A stretch of DNA of 64,000 nucleotides, taken from the NCBI GenBank assembly GCA_913056455.1, contig CAJXMJ010000001.1, positions 1,178,001 through 1,242,000 on the forward strand, in the 5' to 3' direction. Below the pieces are notes generated by a model, which did no database searches, had not been told where the DNA came from, and worked only from the letters and a program-made list of their open reading frames with translations. Both the position numbers and the translations under genes were made by a program. Shown piece by piece: positions 56,294-64,000 of this stretch. Position 1 is the first letter of the stretch; each line of letters begins with the position of its first letter. This stretch comes from an uncultured Fodinibius sp. Its GTDB lineage: Bacteria; Bacteroidota; Rhodothermia; Balneolales; Balneolaceae.

Positions 56294-59200
56294 TTATGAG
56301 CAACCAGTGGTTGATCCACAGGTAATGCACTTCTGACAAGTTCCGTTTCGGACCATTGTCATACTACCACATTCGGGACAGGAATCACCGGTATAGCCAA
56401 GCTCTTTGGCTTTTTCGTAATCACTCTGGTAACTACTGTCATCAGCTGTGGTTTGTGCTTGCTTAGTTGGTTGCGATTCAACTACAGTTTCCGGTTGATC
56501 TGGGCTTCCATTGTTATTCGGCTCCTGCGAAGTGTCTTCCCGATTCGCCTTTTCCTTCGACTGTTTCTCCTCTTCAGAAGGACGAATTTTGCGTGTCATT
56601 ACTTCTTCGGCAGGAACATGGGCCAGATCATCGCGACCAAGGTATGTTACAGCAAGCTCGCGGAAAATATAGTCGATCACCGAGGTAGTCATCTTAATAT
56701 GCGGACTTCCGCTAACGGTTCCACTCGGCTCAAACTTGGTGAACGTAAATGCATCCACAAATTCTTCGAGCGGTACGCCGTGTTGCAGGCCAAGTGATAT
56801 TGCAATGGCAAAACAGTTCGTCAAGCTTCGGAATGCGGCTCCCTCTCGATGCATATCAAGAAAGATTTCACCGAGCTGACCATTTTCATATTCACCGGTT
56901 CGCAGATATACGCTCTGCCCTCCAATTTTCACCTTTTGGGTATATCCATTTCGGCGGCTGGGCAAGCGCTTGCGCTCAGCCACATATTTGTGAACAATCC
57001 GCTCAGCTGTTTCTACCACCTTGTCTTGTTCTGCCTTCGTTTCTTCATCCAGATCTTCTTCGTCCAGATCTTCAAAGACATCACTGAGACTATTCAGCGG
57101 CTGACTTAACTTGGAACCATCACGATACAAGGCATTGGCCTTCAGCATCAACTCCCAGGATTCCATATAGGCATCCTTGAAGTCTTCAACCGTAGCTTCA
57201 TTCGGCAAGTTGATCGTTTTCGAAATAGCGCCCGAAACAAACGGTTGGGCAGCTGCCATCATGCGAATGTGTCCTTTAGGCTTGATGTAACGTGTTCCGA
57301 TGCGCCCACAGCGATTTGCACAATCAAAGACCGGCAGATGCTCATCTTTCAGATGCGGAGCTCCTTCAACCGTCATTGTACCACAGACATAATCATTAGC
57401 CTCCTGAATCTCTTCTTTAGAAAATCCAAGATGCTTGAGAATATCAAACTGAGGATTGGCCAGCTGCTCATCAGAAAGACCGAGCTCTTCCTTGCAGAAG
57501 TCTTCGCCCAGGGTCCACTGATTAAAAGCAAACTTGATCTCAAAACTGCTTGGCAGCGCTTCTTCAATGGCTTCAAGCTGTTTGTCGCCAAATCCCTTTT
57601 CGCGGAGACTTTCCTCATTGATATGCGGACAGCCATCCAGCGAGCCATGACCTTTGGCATAGTTAATAATTTCTTCACGCTCTTTAGGACTGTATCCCAG
57701 ATTCTGGAGTGCTCTAGGAACACATTGATTGATAATCTTAAAGTGTCCGCCACCGGCAAGTTTCTTGAACTTCACCAGTGCAAAGTCTGGTTCAATGCCC
57801 GTTGTATCGCAGTCCATCACCAGACCAATTGTTCCGGTTGGAGCAATTACGGTAACCTGAGCATTGCGATAGCCGTGCTTCTCTCCCATCTTTACGGCTT
57901 CGTCAGAATCTTCGCGAGCAGCCTTTAGCAAGTTATCGGGACATTCATTCGCATCAATGCCCATGGGCTTTACCGTCAGATCCTCGTACTCATCAGGATC
58001 AACATTATAAGCCGCACGTTTATGATTTCGAACGACTTTGAGCATCGGCTCTTTATTCGCTTCGAATCGCTCAAAAGTTCCAAGCTCTTTGGCCATTTCG
58101 GCACTGGTCTTATAGGCATTCATGTGGATAATACTCATCAATCCACCGGCAATTGCACATCCTTCATCACTGTCATACGGCACGCCCTGTACCATCAGTG
58201 CTGCACCGAGATTAGCAAATCCAAGCCCAAGCGTACGATATTTGTATGAGAGATCTGCAATCTCTTTGGATGGGAACTGTGCCATCAGAACAGAGATCTC
58301 AAGCACCACCGTCCACATGCGCGATGCATTACGGAGCGATTCAACATCAAATTCCTCACATTTATCCGTCTTGAAATACTTCATCAAGTTTAACGAAGCC
58401 AAGTTACAAGCCGTATTGTCGAGGAACATATATTCCGAGCATGGATTACTTCCATTAATCGGTCCGTCATTGGGGCATGTATGCCACTCGTTGATAGTAT
58501 CGTGATATTGTGCTCCCGGATCGGCGCATGCCCAGGCTGCATTTGAGATCTGATCCCAGAGTTCACGGGCCGGCATTGTCTTGTGGGGTTCAGGCTCACG
58601 TCCTTCTTCGGCAGCCTTTCGCTTCTCAGTTCTCCAATACAGATCCCACTCATCATCATTTTTGACGGCTCGCATGAATTTATTAGGAATACGAACAGAG
58701 TTGTTCGAATTTTGTCCACTCACCGTGCGATAGGCTTCGGAATCCCAGTCCGTATCATAAGTTTCAAACTCCAGATCGGTATACCCTTGTGCCGCCAGCT
58801 GAACAACACGTTCTATATAATTGAGTGGTACCTGATCTTGCTTAGCCTCCTTAATAGCTTTGCCAAGCTCTTTGTTTTTTACAGGATCACGACTTACCGC
58901 ACCGTTGAACGTCCGTCCGTCTATTTCTACCGGCTTATTGCAAAGCTGGATAATTTTCTTGAGATGCTTCTCCAATATTTTGGAACCAGCCACCATGGAA
59001 GCGACTTTTTGCTCTTCCCGGACTTTCCAATTCACATACTCCTCAATATCGGGATGGTCAAGATCAAGGGTTACCATTTTGGCTGCGCGCCGCGTGGTAC
59101 CGCCCGACTTAATAGCACCTGCTGCTTTATCCCCAATTTTAAGGAAGCTCATCAACCCGGATGATTTACCGCCACCGCTCAAGGGCTCTCCCTCACCGCG

Positions 59201-59923
59201 GATCTTGGAAAAGTTACTTCCTGTTCCGGATCCATACTTAAAGAGACGTGCTTCACGAACCCAAAGATCCATAATTCCACCCTCGTTAACGAGGTTATCA
59301 TCAATGCTCTGGATAAAGCAGGCATGTGGCTGTGGATGGGAGTAGGCATCGTCAGATTCTGTTAATTCTCCTGTTTTTCCATCTACATAGTAGTGCCCTT
59401 GCGACGGACCATTAATGCCATACGCCCAATGCAAACCGGTATTAAACCATTGGGGACTATTTGGGGCCGCCATTTGATTGGCCAACATATAACTAAGCTC
59501 ATCGTAAAAAACCTTTGCATCTTTTTCAGAATCAAAATAATCATGCTTCCATCCCCAATACGTCCAACAACCTGCAAGGCGGTGAAAAACCTGGCGACTG
59601 TCATACTCTCCGCCATAATAATCATCTTCATCTATCCCTTCCTTTTTCATGGCTTTCTCATCAGCTTCTGATCGCTGCAACCATTCCGGTACTCCCTTTT
59701 CTTTTACTTTCTTTGTGATCTGTGGGACGCCCGCTTTACGGAAATATTTTTGGGCAATCACGTCGGTAGATACCTGTGACCACGTTTCAGGTACAATCAA
59801 CTCTTCCATTAAAAATACGGTCGACCCGTCAGGGTTTTTTATCTCTGATCTTCGACTCTCAAAATCCATGTCTCCAAATGGACTATCCCACTCCTCTTGT
59901 GTATAAAATCGTGTAAATTTCAT
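56294..59923 (-). CDS. nrdJ: Adenosylcobalamin-dependent ribonucleotide reductase (class II)
   Basis: 1209 residues reducing ribonucleotides to deoxyribonucleotides with coenzyme B12. Hallmarks: [19 protein letters not shown] and [19 protein letters not shown] near the active site, [10 protein letters not shown], and [20 protein letters not shown]. The length fits the long vitamin B12-dependent NrdJ. The C-terminal 28 residues form a zinc-finger-like region, CPECGS...CQKCITCG, used in these enzymes. It stands alone with a complex upstream region of DnaA boxes and 31-bp repeats, and lies beside cobalamin uptake genes. Confidence 0.96.
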   Translation of the reverse strand: MKFTRFYTQEEWDSPFGDMDFESRRSEIKNPDGSTVFLMEELIVPETWSQVSTDVIAQKYFRKAGVPQITKKVKEKGVPEWLQRSEADEKAMKKEGIDEDDYYGGEYDSRQVFHRLAGCWTYWGWKHDYFDSEKDAKVFYDELSYMLANQMAAPNSPQWFNTGLHWAYGINGPSQGHYYVDGKTGELTESDDAYSHPQPHACFIQSIDDNLVNEGGIMDLWVREARLFKYGSGTGSNFSKIRGEGEPLSGGGKSSGLMSFLKIGDKAAGAIKSGGTTRRAAKMVTLDLDHPDIEEYVNWKVREEQKVASMVAGSKILEKHLKKIIQLCNKPVEIDGRTFNGAVSRDPVKNKELGKAIKEAKQDQVPLNYIERVVQLAAQGYTDLEFETYDTDWDSEAYRTVSGQNSNNSVRIPNKFMRAVKNDDEWDLYWRTEKRKAAEEGREPEPHKTMPARELWDQISNAAWACADPGAQYHDTINEWHTCPNDGPINGSNPCSEYMFLDNTACNLASLNLMKYFKTDKCEEFDVESLRNASRMWTVVLEISVLMAQFPSKEIADLSYKYRTLGLGFANLGAALMVQGVPYDSDEGCAIAGGLMSIIHMNAYKTSAEMAKELGTFERFEANKEPMLKVVRNHKRAAYNVDPDEYEDLTVKPMGIDANECPDNLLKAAREDSDEAVKMGEKHGYRNAQVTVIAPTGTIGLVMDCDTTGIEPDFALVKFKKLAGGGHFKIINQCVPRALQNLGYSPKEREEIINYAKGHGSLDGCPHINEESLREKGFGDKQLEAIEEALPSSFEIKFAFNQWTLGEDFCKEELGLSDEQLANPQFDILKHLGFSKEEIQEANDYVCGTMTVEGAPHLKDEHLPVFDCANRCGRIGTRYIKPKGHIRMMAAAQPFVSGAISKTINLPNEATVEDFKDAYMESWELMLKANALYRDGSKLSQPLNSLSDVFEDLDEEDLDEETKAEQDKVVETAERIVHKYVAERKRLPSRRNGYTQKVKIGGQSVYLRTGEYENGQLGEIFLDMHREGAAFRSLTNCFAIAISLGLQHGVPLEEFVDAFTFTKFEPSGTVSGSPHIKMTTSVIDYIFRELAVTYLGRDDLAHVPAEEVMTRKIRPSEEEKQSKEKANREDTSQEPNNNGSPDQPETVVESQPTKQAQTTADDSSYQSDYEKAKELGYTGDSCPECGSMTMVRNGTCQKCITCGSTTGCS

Positions 59924-60054
59924 ATGACTAACTCCGGTTTACTTTAATAATTTTTGACTTAACTGGTAGGCTCTGAAAAAGCACATATCATCTCGTTTTC
60001 TTCTAATTAAATATAAAGGAATGCCACTATGGAGCAAGCCAAAAAGGCCAAAAC

Positions 60055-60275
60055 TTTTCCACAAAATGCAGAAGTTATCCACAATTAACTAAAGAATATG
60101 ACTGAAAAATTGCGGACTTTTTTATCCGGTATTAGAAAAATTGCGGACTTTTTTATCCGGTATTAGAAAAATTGTGGATAACTTTTATCAATCCTGTAAA
60201 GGAAACCAAAGTTCCACTGAAAGGTGCTTTCAAAACCTTACCTTTTATTGTTCAATACGTTGCAATTTATCCAAA
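60055..60275. promoter_or_regulatory. Cluster of DnaA-box-like sequences
   Basis: Two sequences match the DnaA box TTATCCACA exactly: 60075-60083 on plus and 60173-60181 (TGTGGATAA) on minus. One-mismatch boxes are TTTTCCACA at 60055-60063 and TTATCCAAA at 60267-60275. Related TTATCCGGT occurs in both 31-bp repeats. DnaA control of ribonucleotide reductase genes is known in other bacteria, so this may time nrdJ expression to replication; a replication origin is a second possibility. Confidence 0.6.
60104..60165. repeat. Two tandem 31-bp repeats with a third partial copy
   Basis: Bases 60104-60134 and 60135-60165 are identical 31-base units in direct tandem. A third unit begins at 60166 with the same GAAAAATTG and then turns into a perfect DnaA box (TTGTGGATAAC in place of TTGCGGAC). 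Each unit holds TTGCGGAC and TTATCCGG, near-inverted variants of the DnaA site. The arrangement looks like an iteron-type binding array. Confidence 0.85.
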
Positions 60276-60280
60276 TAAAA

Positions 60281-60313
60281 GGCCTCCCATCATCAGTAAT
60301 ATGAAAGGAGGCC
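60281..60313 (-). terminator. Terminator of btuB
   Basis: GGCCTCC (60281-60287) and GGAGGCC (60307-60313) pair, with a 19-base loop. On the minus strand the stem is followed by TTTTATTT. It is 21 bases past the btuB stop. Confidence 0.75.
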
Positions 60314-60333
60314 AAAACTGTTAGGATTTCGTT

Positions 60334-62535
60334 CTACAGCTGATATTGTAATTTAATAAAATATCCTCGACCTCGGGTCTTATAACCGTTAATCTCTTGA
60401 TAGTCAGTATCAAATAGATTCTCAACTTTCAATAGGGCCGATAAATTTTCCGTGACCGAATAGTCCACTGTTGCATTCGTTACGTTATAACCCGAGATAT
60501 CATTGCGATCCAGGGCCCCATAGGGTCCCAAGCTGGCACTGTAATAAACATCATCTCTGGAACCGACATATCGGGAATCGACTTTAAAGCGCAATCTGTC
60601 AGTTGCTAAATAGGTTGCGCTGATAAAAGCATTTACAGAGGGGCGTCGGGTTAAGCCTTCAATTTCTTTCTCCTCGGTTACATAAGCTCCGCTCTCATAT
60701 ATTTGCACATGATTTCCCCCCGTATATGCTGGGTCAATATCCTCCGGCGAAAAGGTTATTGTTGATCGGGTAAGCGATGCATTTCCCTGCAGATTTATTT
60801 TAGGAGTTATTCTGGCAGAGGCCGAAACTTCAAGCCCTGATATCTCCTGTCCGGAAGCATTGATATACGTGTCACCGAGATAGTCTGAATCAGGAAAGCT
60901 TGCACTTAAATTTTCAATCGCTGTGTTACCATCCCATAGGTACACGTATTCAATCACATCATCTACTACTGTTTTAAAAGCAGAAAACTCAAAAGAAATC
61001 TGATTACCAATCTCTTGCTTCCATCCTACCTCATAGGATATCGATGACTCGGGATTCAGATTCTCATTGCCACGATTTGTATAGCTGCCTGCACTTTGTG
61101 ACGGCGAATACAGCTGGTAGAGTGACGGTGCATTAAACCCACTGGTGACAGCTCCGTATAAAAGTGTCGATTCTGTAAGCTGAAGCTTGGGATTCACCTC
61201 ATAAGTAAAGTGAGACCCAAACTCATCGTGATGAACCAATCTTCCGCCCAATCCCAATGAAAACAACTCTAATTGATCGTTAATCAATCCTCCATTAAGA
61301 GTAGTCTGAGCATAGCCGTTATATATTATTTCCTTCAGGCCCAACGAATCCAAATCCGTTGTTGATTCATAAACACCAAATTGCGATCGGCTGTAGGTAT
61401 AGTTACGAGTAGACATCGTTTGTCGTGATGCAGAAGCACCGGCCACAAATCGGATATGATCCCCATCTATGACAGCCTTCAGTTCATTTTCCCAGAGCGA
61501 ACCCTCGGCGTTAAGTTCGGTATAAATTCCATCATAGGTACCACCGGAACTAACAAGTGAAGAATCGTTTACGAAGTCCCTGTTTAAATCTGAGTAAGCG
61601 CCTTGGAATTCTATAGCTGCCTGGTCGGATAATTCCACACCGCCTCCAAAATTAAACAGGTCGCGCTCAAATTCGGTGTAAGCATTACTATCATCTTCAT
61701 AACCCCCCTGATCAACATCACTGTGCTGATCCACACGTCGATAAGATGCATATAAATCATACTGGTCCGTCGAATATCCAAGTTTACCAACTAAATCAAG
61801 TTTATTAAAATCATCCTGATCTTGCGGATTAAAGGTATTGGCATCGGATACCGTATCAATGGTTGCATCCAAGCCGTTGGCCAACTGAAAGTTGGCACCT
61901 ACATTCGCATACCATCCATTCTCTGTAGTATAATTGGCAAAAAGACTATTAGTCGTAGAATACGTTCCTTCGCCAAATCGTCCGTGTTTGGTCTGTGCAT
62001 TTATGTTAAATCCTTCTCCGCCCCTCTTTTTTGTGATAATATTGACAACTCCTCCAATAGCTGAAGATCCATAAAGCGTACTGTGCGATCCGCGGACAAT
62101 TTCTATCCGCTTTATTCCAGTAAGTGAAAGCTCCGAAAGGTCAATGGAATTATTATTGGTAGAGGGATCACTGATTCGAACGCCATCAATCAATACAACA
62201 GAATGATTGGAATTAGCATTACGGATAAATCCCTGCTGTAATGAACCCGGGGTTTGCCCCGCTCCTATCATGTGCACACTCTGCTGTTGCGCCAATAACT
62301 CACTGACGTTTGTATAAACAGCATTCTGAATTTCATCCTGTGAAATAACAGTCACATTGCGCCCCACCGATTGTGGCGACTGTTCGTACTTGCTGGCACT
62401 AATAATAATTTCGTCCAGCTCATAGATTGTGGTATCGGCTTCTACATTATGCTGTTGAGCCATTGTTGGCGTGGTAATCCAAAGAAAAGCCATCAAGGCA
62501 AATAGCCCTGAGGATAATCGTTTAATAGTGTTCAT
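60334..62535 (-). CDS. btuB: TonB-dependent outer-membrane receptor, BtuB-type cobalamin transporter
   Basis: 733 residues: signal peptide (to about 26, ending TMAQ), a TonB-box-like ELDEIIISASK, a plug domain (about 50-160, with VLIDGVRISDP and RIEIVRGSHSTLYGSSAIGG) and a 22-strand barrel to the C-terminus (GYFIKLQYQL). The family alone is not substrate-specific, but the cobalamin riboswitch in its leader and the btuCD-like genes point to vitamin B12. ATG start. Confidence 0.88.
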   Translation of the reverse strand: MNTIKRLSSGLFALMAFLWITTPTMAQQHNVEADTTIYELDEIIISASKYEQSPQSVGRNVTVISQDEIQNAVYTNVSELLAQQQSVHMIGAGQTPGSLQQGFIRNANSNHSVVLIDGVRISDPSTNNNSIDLSELSLTGIKRIEIVRGSHSTLYGSSAIGGVVNIITKKRGGEGFNINAQTKHGRFGEGTYSTTNSLFANYTTENGWYANVGANFQLANGLDATIDTVSDANTFNPQDQDDFNKLDLVGKLGYSTDQYDLYASYRRVDQHSDVDQGGYEDDSNAYTEFERDLFNFGGGVELSDQAAIEFQGAYSDLNRDFVNDSSLVSSGGTYDGIYTELNAEGSLWENELKAVIDGDHIRFVAGASASRQTMSTRNYTYSRSQFGVYESTTDLDSLGLKEIIYNGYAQTTLNGGLINDQLELFSLGLGGRLVHHDEFGSHFTYEVNPKLQLTESTLLYGAVTSGFNAPSLYQLYSPSQSAGSYTNRGNENLNPESSISYEVGWKQEIGNQISFEFSAFKTVVDDVIEYVYLWDGNTAIENLSASFPDSDYLGDTYINASGQEISGLEVSASARITPKINLQGNASLTRSTITFSPEDIDPAYTGGNHVQIYESGAYVTEEKEIEGLTRRPSVNAFISATYLATDRLRFKVDSRYVGSRDDVYYSASLGPYGALDRNDISGYNVTNATVDYSVTENLSALLKVENLFDTDYQEINGYKTRGRGYFIKLQYQL

Positions 62536-62664
62536 AATTAAGTATTAAGGTTACAAATGATGATTTATTCATCACTCGTACCTTTGGGTATAAAACTTGG
62601 AAGGTATAAATACGCTCTGATAGCCAGAAACGACATTTACTCTTCGCTTTTCTCCCGAAAGCTA

Positions 62665-62890
62665 CGAATGCTGTGCGTTGGCAGGTCTTCTGGCTTGTTC
62701 CGCTTTTGACAACCTTCCCGTCCCATCCCGGTACAACCGAGAGAAACAGTGGTTCAAGAAAGATCAAAAGGTTATGGAACTCACAGCATCGGGGAATGCT
62801 CCGGATTTTCCCGAAAATTATCGAGAGCACCGGATTCCCTTTTAATCCCATCCCGAAAATATGTCGAGGATGGGAACCAATGCACGGGTC
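62665..62890 (-). promoter_or_regulatory. Cobalamin (vitamin B12) riboswitch
   Basis: The minus strand carries the B12 box AAGCCAGAAGACCTGCC (62696-62680) and, upstream of it, AAAAGGGAATCCGGTG (62843-62828), GATGCTGTGAGTTCC, an AACCACTG segment and CGGGAAGG, in the order of the class I cobalamin riboswitch. It lies in the 402-base leader between the btuD stop and btuB. About 130 bases from the B12 box to the btuB ATG form the expression platform; whether it acts by termination or by ribosome-site blocking is not clear. The outer limits are approximate. Confidence 0.93.
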
Positions 62891-62937
62891 GAAAATACGA
62901 GGCACACCGAATAAATCAAAACCTATTGGGATAATTT

Positions 62938-63957
62938 CTAATTCTTTCTCAATGCACCTAACAGATCTTTTATTGAGGAATAAGAATGCTCCTCCTTTTC
63001 TGAAATGATTTTCCACAAGAACGTTTCTTGCTTTGAATGAGCCTCAACCTTGAGAGACGTTCCATTCTTTTCGACCACCTCATAACCTTCACGCTCAAGT
63101 GCTCGTCGGGTCCAGAATACTGGGACAGCATCACCGGTTAAATAGATAGGCTCTTTATCCGGATTATGCAGTGTAAAAGAGCCAGTACTACGATCAAAGT
63201 CAAAGCTGTCTTTTTCAAAAACAGCCTCAAAGGTGCCATCTAACACAAGGTCTTCGGGTGTCCCTGTTATTACTTTTCCATCACGACTAATGAGCCACAA
63301 GGTATCGGCAGCCTTGAGAGCCAAATCTAACTCATGGGTCGATAACAAAATACCCTTTTTGGTATGATGGGCCAGCTTTCGCAACAAGCGAATAATTTCT
63401 ACCCGGTTCGGCAGATCCAGGTGAGCTGTAGGTTCGTCGAGCAATACGGCAGAAGTATCTTGGGCCAGTGCCCGTGCAATCATTACTTTTTGCCGTTCAC
63501 CGTCACTGAGATGCAATACATCCCGGTCAACAAACTGTTCAATCCCCGCAGAGGCAATAGCCCATTCCACGATCTCTTCATCTTTTTTATTAAGCGATCC
63601 AAACCAACCGGTATAGGGCGATCGCCCAAAAGCCACTAATTCATATACACTGATGTTCCCTATCGTAATACGATCAGTCAAAACGGTACTTACTTTTTGC
63701 GCAATCGTTTTTACACCGAATTTATTCAACTGTTTACCGTTCAACAGGACCTCTCCATCCAATGGATAATGTAGGCCGGCCAGCGTTCGAATCAACGTAG
63801 ATTTTCCCGATCCATTGGGACCCAACAGGCACACAACTTGTCCACCCTGCAGCGCCACATTTATGTCGGAGGCCACAACCGTAGCAGACTTCCGTCCTTT
63901 TGGCGGAAATCCAATATCCAATTCGTTGGTCGATATGATGGAAGACTGTTTACTCAT
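62938..63957 (-). CDS. btuD: ABC transporter ATPase, FecE/BtuD type
   Basis: About 339 residues: cytosolic ATPase of a vitamin B12 or siderophore importer. Walker A GPNGSGKST, signature HLSDGERQKVMIARALAQ and Walker B AVLLDEPTAHLDLP are intact. The C-terminal ~80 residues after the ATPase core are an added domain seen in FCB-group members. I start at ATG 63957, which shares its A with the TGA stop of the upstream permease. The nearby riboswitch-btuB unit suggests cobalamin, though the riboswitch lies downstream and so does not control this gene. Confidence 0.87.
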   Translation of the reverse strand: MSKQSSIISTNELDIGFPPKGRKSATVVASDINVALQGGQVVCLLGPNGSGKSTLIRTLAGLHYPLDGEVLLNGKQLNKFGVKTIAQKVSTVLTDRITIGNISVYELVAFGRSPYTGWFGSLNKKDEEIVEWAIASAGIEQFVDRDVLHLSDGERQKVMIARALAQDTSAVLLDEPTAHLDLPNRVEIIRLLRKLAHHTKKGILLSTHELDLALKAADTLWLISRDGKVITGTPEDLVLDGTFEAVFEKDSFDFDRSTGSFTLHNPDKEPIYLTGDAVPVFWTRRALEREGYEVVEKNGTSLKVEAHSKQETFLWKIISEKEEHSYSSIKDLLGALRKN

Positions 63958-64000
63958 CAAAATGAAGCCTGCAGGTTTTTGCGCTGAATGATTACCCAGA
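63957..64000 (-). CDS. C-terminal end of a FecCD-family permease (partial)
   Basis: On the minus strand the last 44 bases read into a frame ending WVIIQRKNLQASF then TGA, with its A shared by the ATG of the ATPase gene (TGATG). A short basic tail after a hydrophobic helix (LIxRR-type) is the usual end of FecCD/BtuC permeases. The rest lies beyond the window. This is the expected partner of the downstream ATPase. Confidence 0.55.
   Translation of the reverse strand, partial: WVIIQRKNLQASF

Larger units (their letters stand above)
59924..60333. other. 410-base intergenic region upstream of nrdJ
   Basis: The largest structured gap in the window. It holds four DnaA-box-like sequences, two tandem 31-bp repeats, and at its right side the btuB terminator, each listed separately. 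The region is AT-rich and has no ORF of interest. It separates nrdJ from btuB, both on the minus strand, so it must carry the nrdJ promoter. Confidence 0.7.

Noticed and set aside
56962-56973. GCAAGCGCTTGC palindrome similar to the cre-like sites
   Set aside because: It is inside the nrdJ coding region and encodes part of the protein, so an operator role is unlikely.
57245-57928. A 227-residue open frame on the plus strand, and several others of 60-190 residues within nrdJ
   Set aside because: They are antisense shadows of the well-supported nrdJ; their sequences look like translation of the reverse strand.
60104-60165. A possible CRISPR array
   Set aside because: Only two adjacent 31-bp units with no spacer between them and no cas genes; it is a tandem duplication.
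60334-62535. Siderophore receptor
   Set aside because: The riboswitch in the leader points to cobalamin; no iron-regulatory (Fur) site was seen.
62522-63016. A 164-residue open frame on the minus strand across the btuB leader, plus plus-strand frames at 62673-63008 and 62749-62934
   Set aside because: They overlap the cobalamin riboswitch and have no protein-like pattern; the RNA element explains the sequence.

Overview
The window looks like a chromosomal segment from a Gram-negative, AT-leaning member of the FCB group (Bacteroidota and relatives), most plausibly the Balneolota. This is inferred from gene families rather than a marker gene: a Wzi-type capsule porin, DUF3467, a DUF4290-like protein, a bactofilin, an F-ATPase operon ending at atpG without atpD/atpC, kinase-TPR fusion proteins, frequent TTG/GTG starts and TonB/MlaC/TolC envelope proteins. 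There are no phages, insertion sequences, CRISPR arrays or rRNAs. Most of the window is housekeeping.

Layout. 1-2.7 kb: transmembrane Ser/Thr kinase with TPRs. 2.7-4.7 kb: pckA behind a long leader with a cre-like palindrome. 4.8-8.6 kb: prfA (minus), then purK-purE and two small genes. 8.6-9.8 kb: TlpA-like lipoprotein, DUF411 protein and tRNA-Leu(CAA). 10-13 kb: two stand-alone receiver proteins and a DUF5343-like/acidic linker/TPR protein. 13.2-19.3 kb: class V aminotransferase, then two ABC half-exporters separated by an RNase Z gene. 19.4-21.9 kb: FAD oxidoreductase and AtuA-like protein. 22-25 kb: trkA-trkH potassium uptake. 25-28.4 kb: MMPL/RND-type exporter and DUF3047 protein. 28.4-34.8 kb: envelope and polysaccharide genes (GT4, HTTM-like pair, Wzi, flippase-like membrane protein, GT-like protein). 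34.9-36.9 kb: tolC-like and mlaC-like pair. 37-45.4 kb: one minus-strand run of CBS-type PLP enzyme, DUF3467, M23 peptidase, bactofilin, two small AtpZ/AtpI-like proteins, atpBEFHAG and tRNA-Ser(UGA). 45.6-51.5 kb: DUF4290-like gene, GNAT gene, then menF-menD-menH-menB. 51.6-56.1 kb: small exported protein and kinase-TPR, divergent from a GAF-SpoIIE phosphatase. 56.3-64 kb: B12-dependent ribonucleotide reductase nrdJ, a DnaA-box/31-bp-repeat region, btuB under a cobalamin riboswitch, and a btuD-like ATPase with the tail of its permease.

How genes work together. The right end is a vitamin B12 locus: uptake genes, a cobalamin riboswitch and the B12-dependent enzyme for dNTP synthesis sit side by side. 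The pckA and men genes each carry a CcpA/LacI-type palindrome upstream, suggesting shared control of central metabolism and quinone synthesis. The two ABC half-transporters have complementary degenerate sites, which fits a heterodimer despite the rnz gene between them. The kinase, phosphatase and receiver genes suggest substantial signalling by phosphorylation and protein interaction.

No unmistakably new multi-gene system is present. The best candidates for a second look are the DnaA-box/31-bp-repeat region before nrdJ, the RNase Z with an altered metal motif and long basic tail, the DUF5343-acidic-TPR protein beside receiver proteins, and the kinase/phosphatase divergon.
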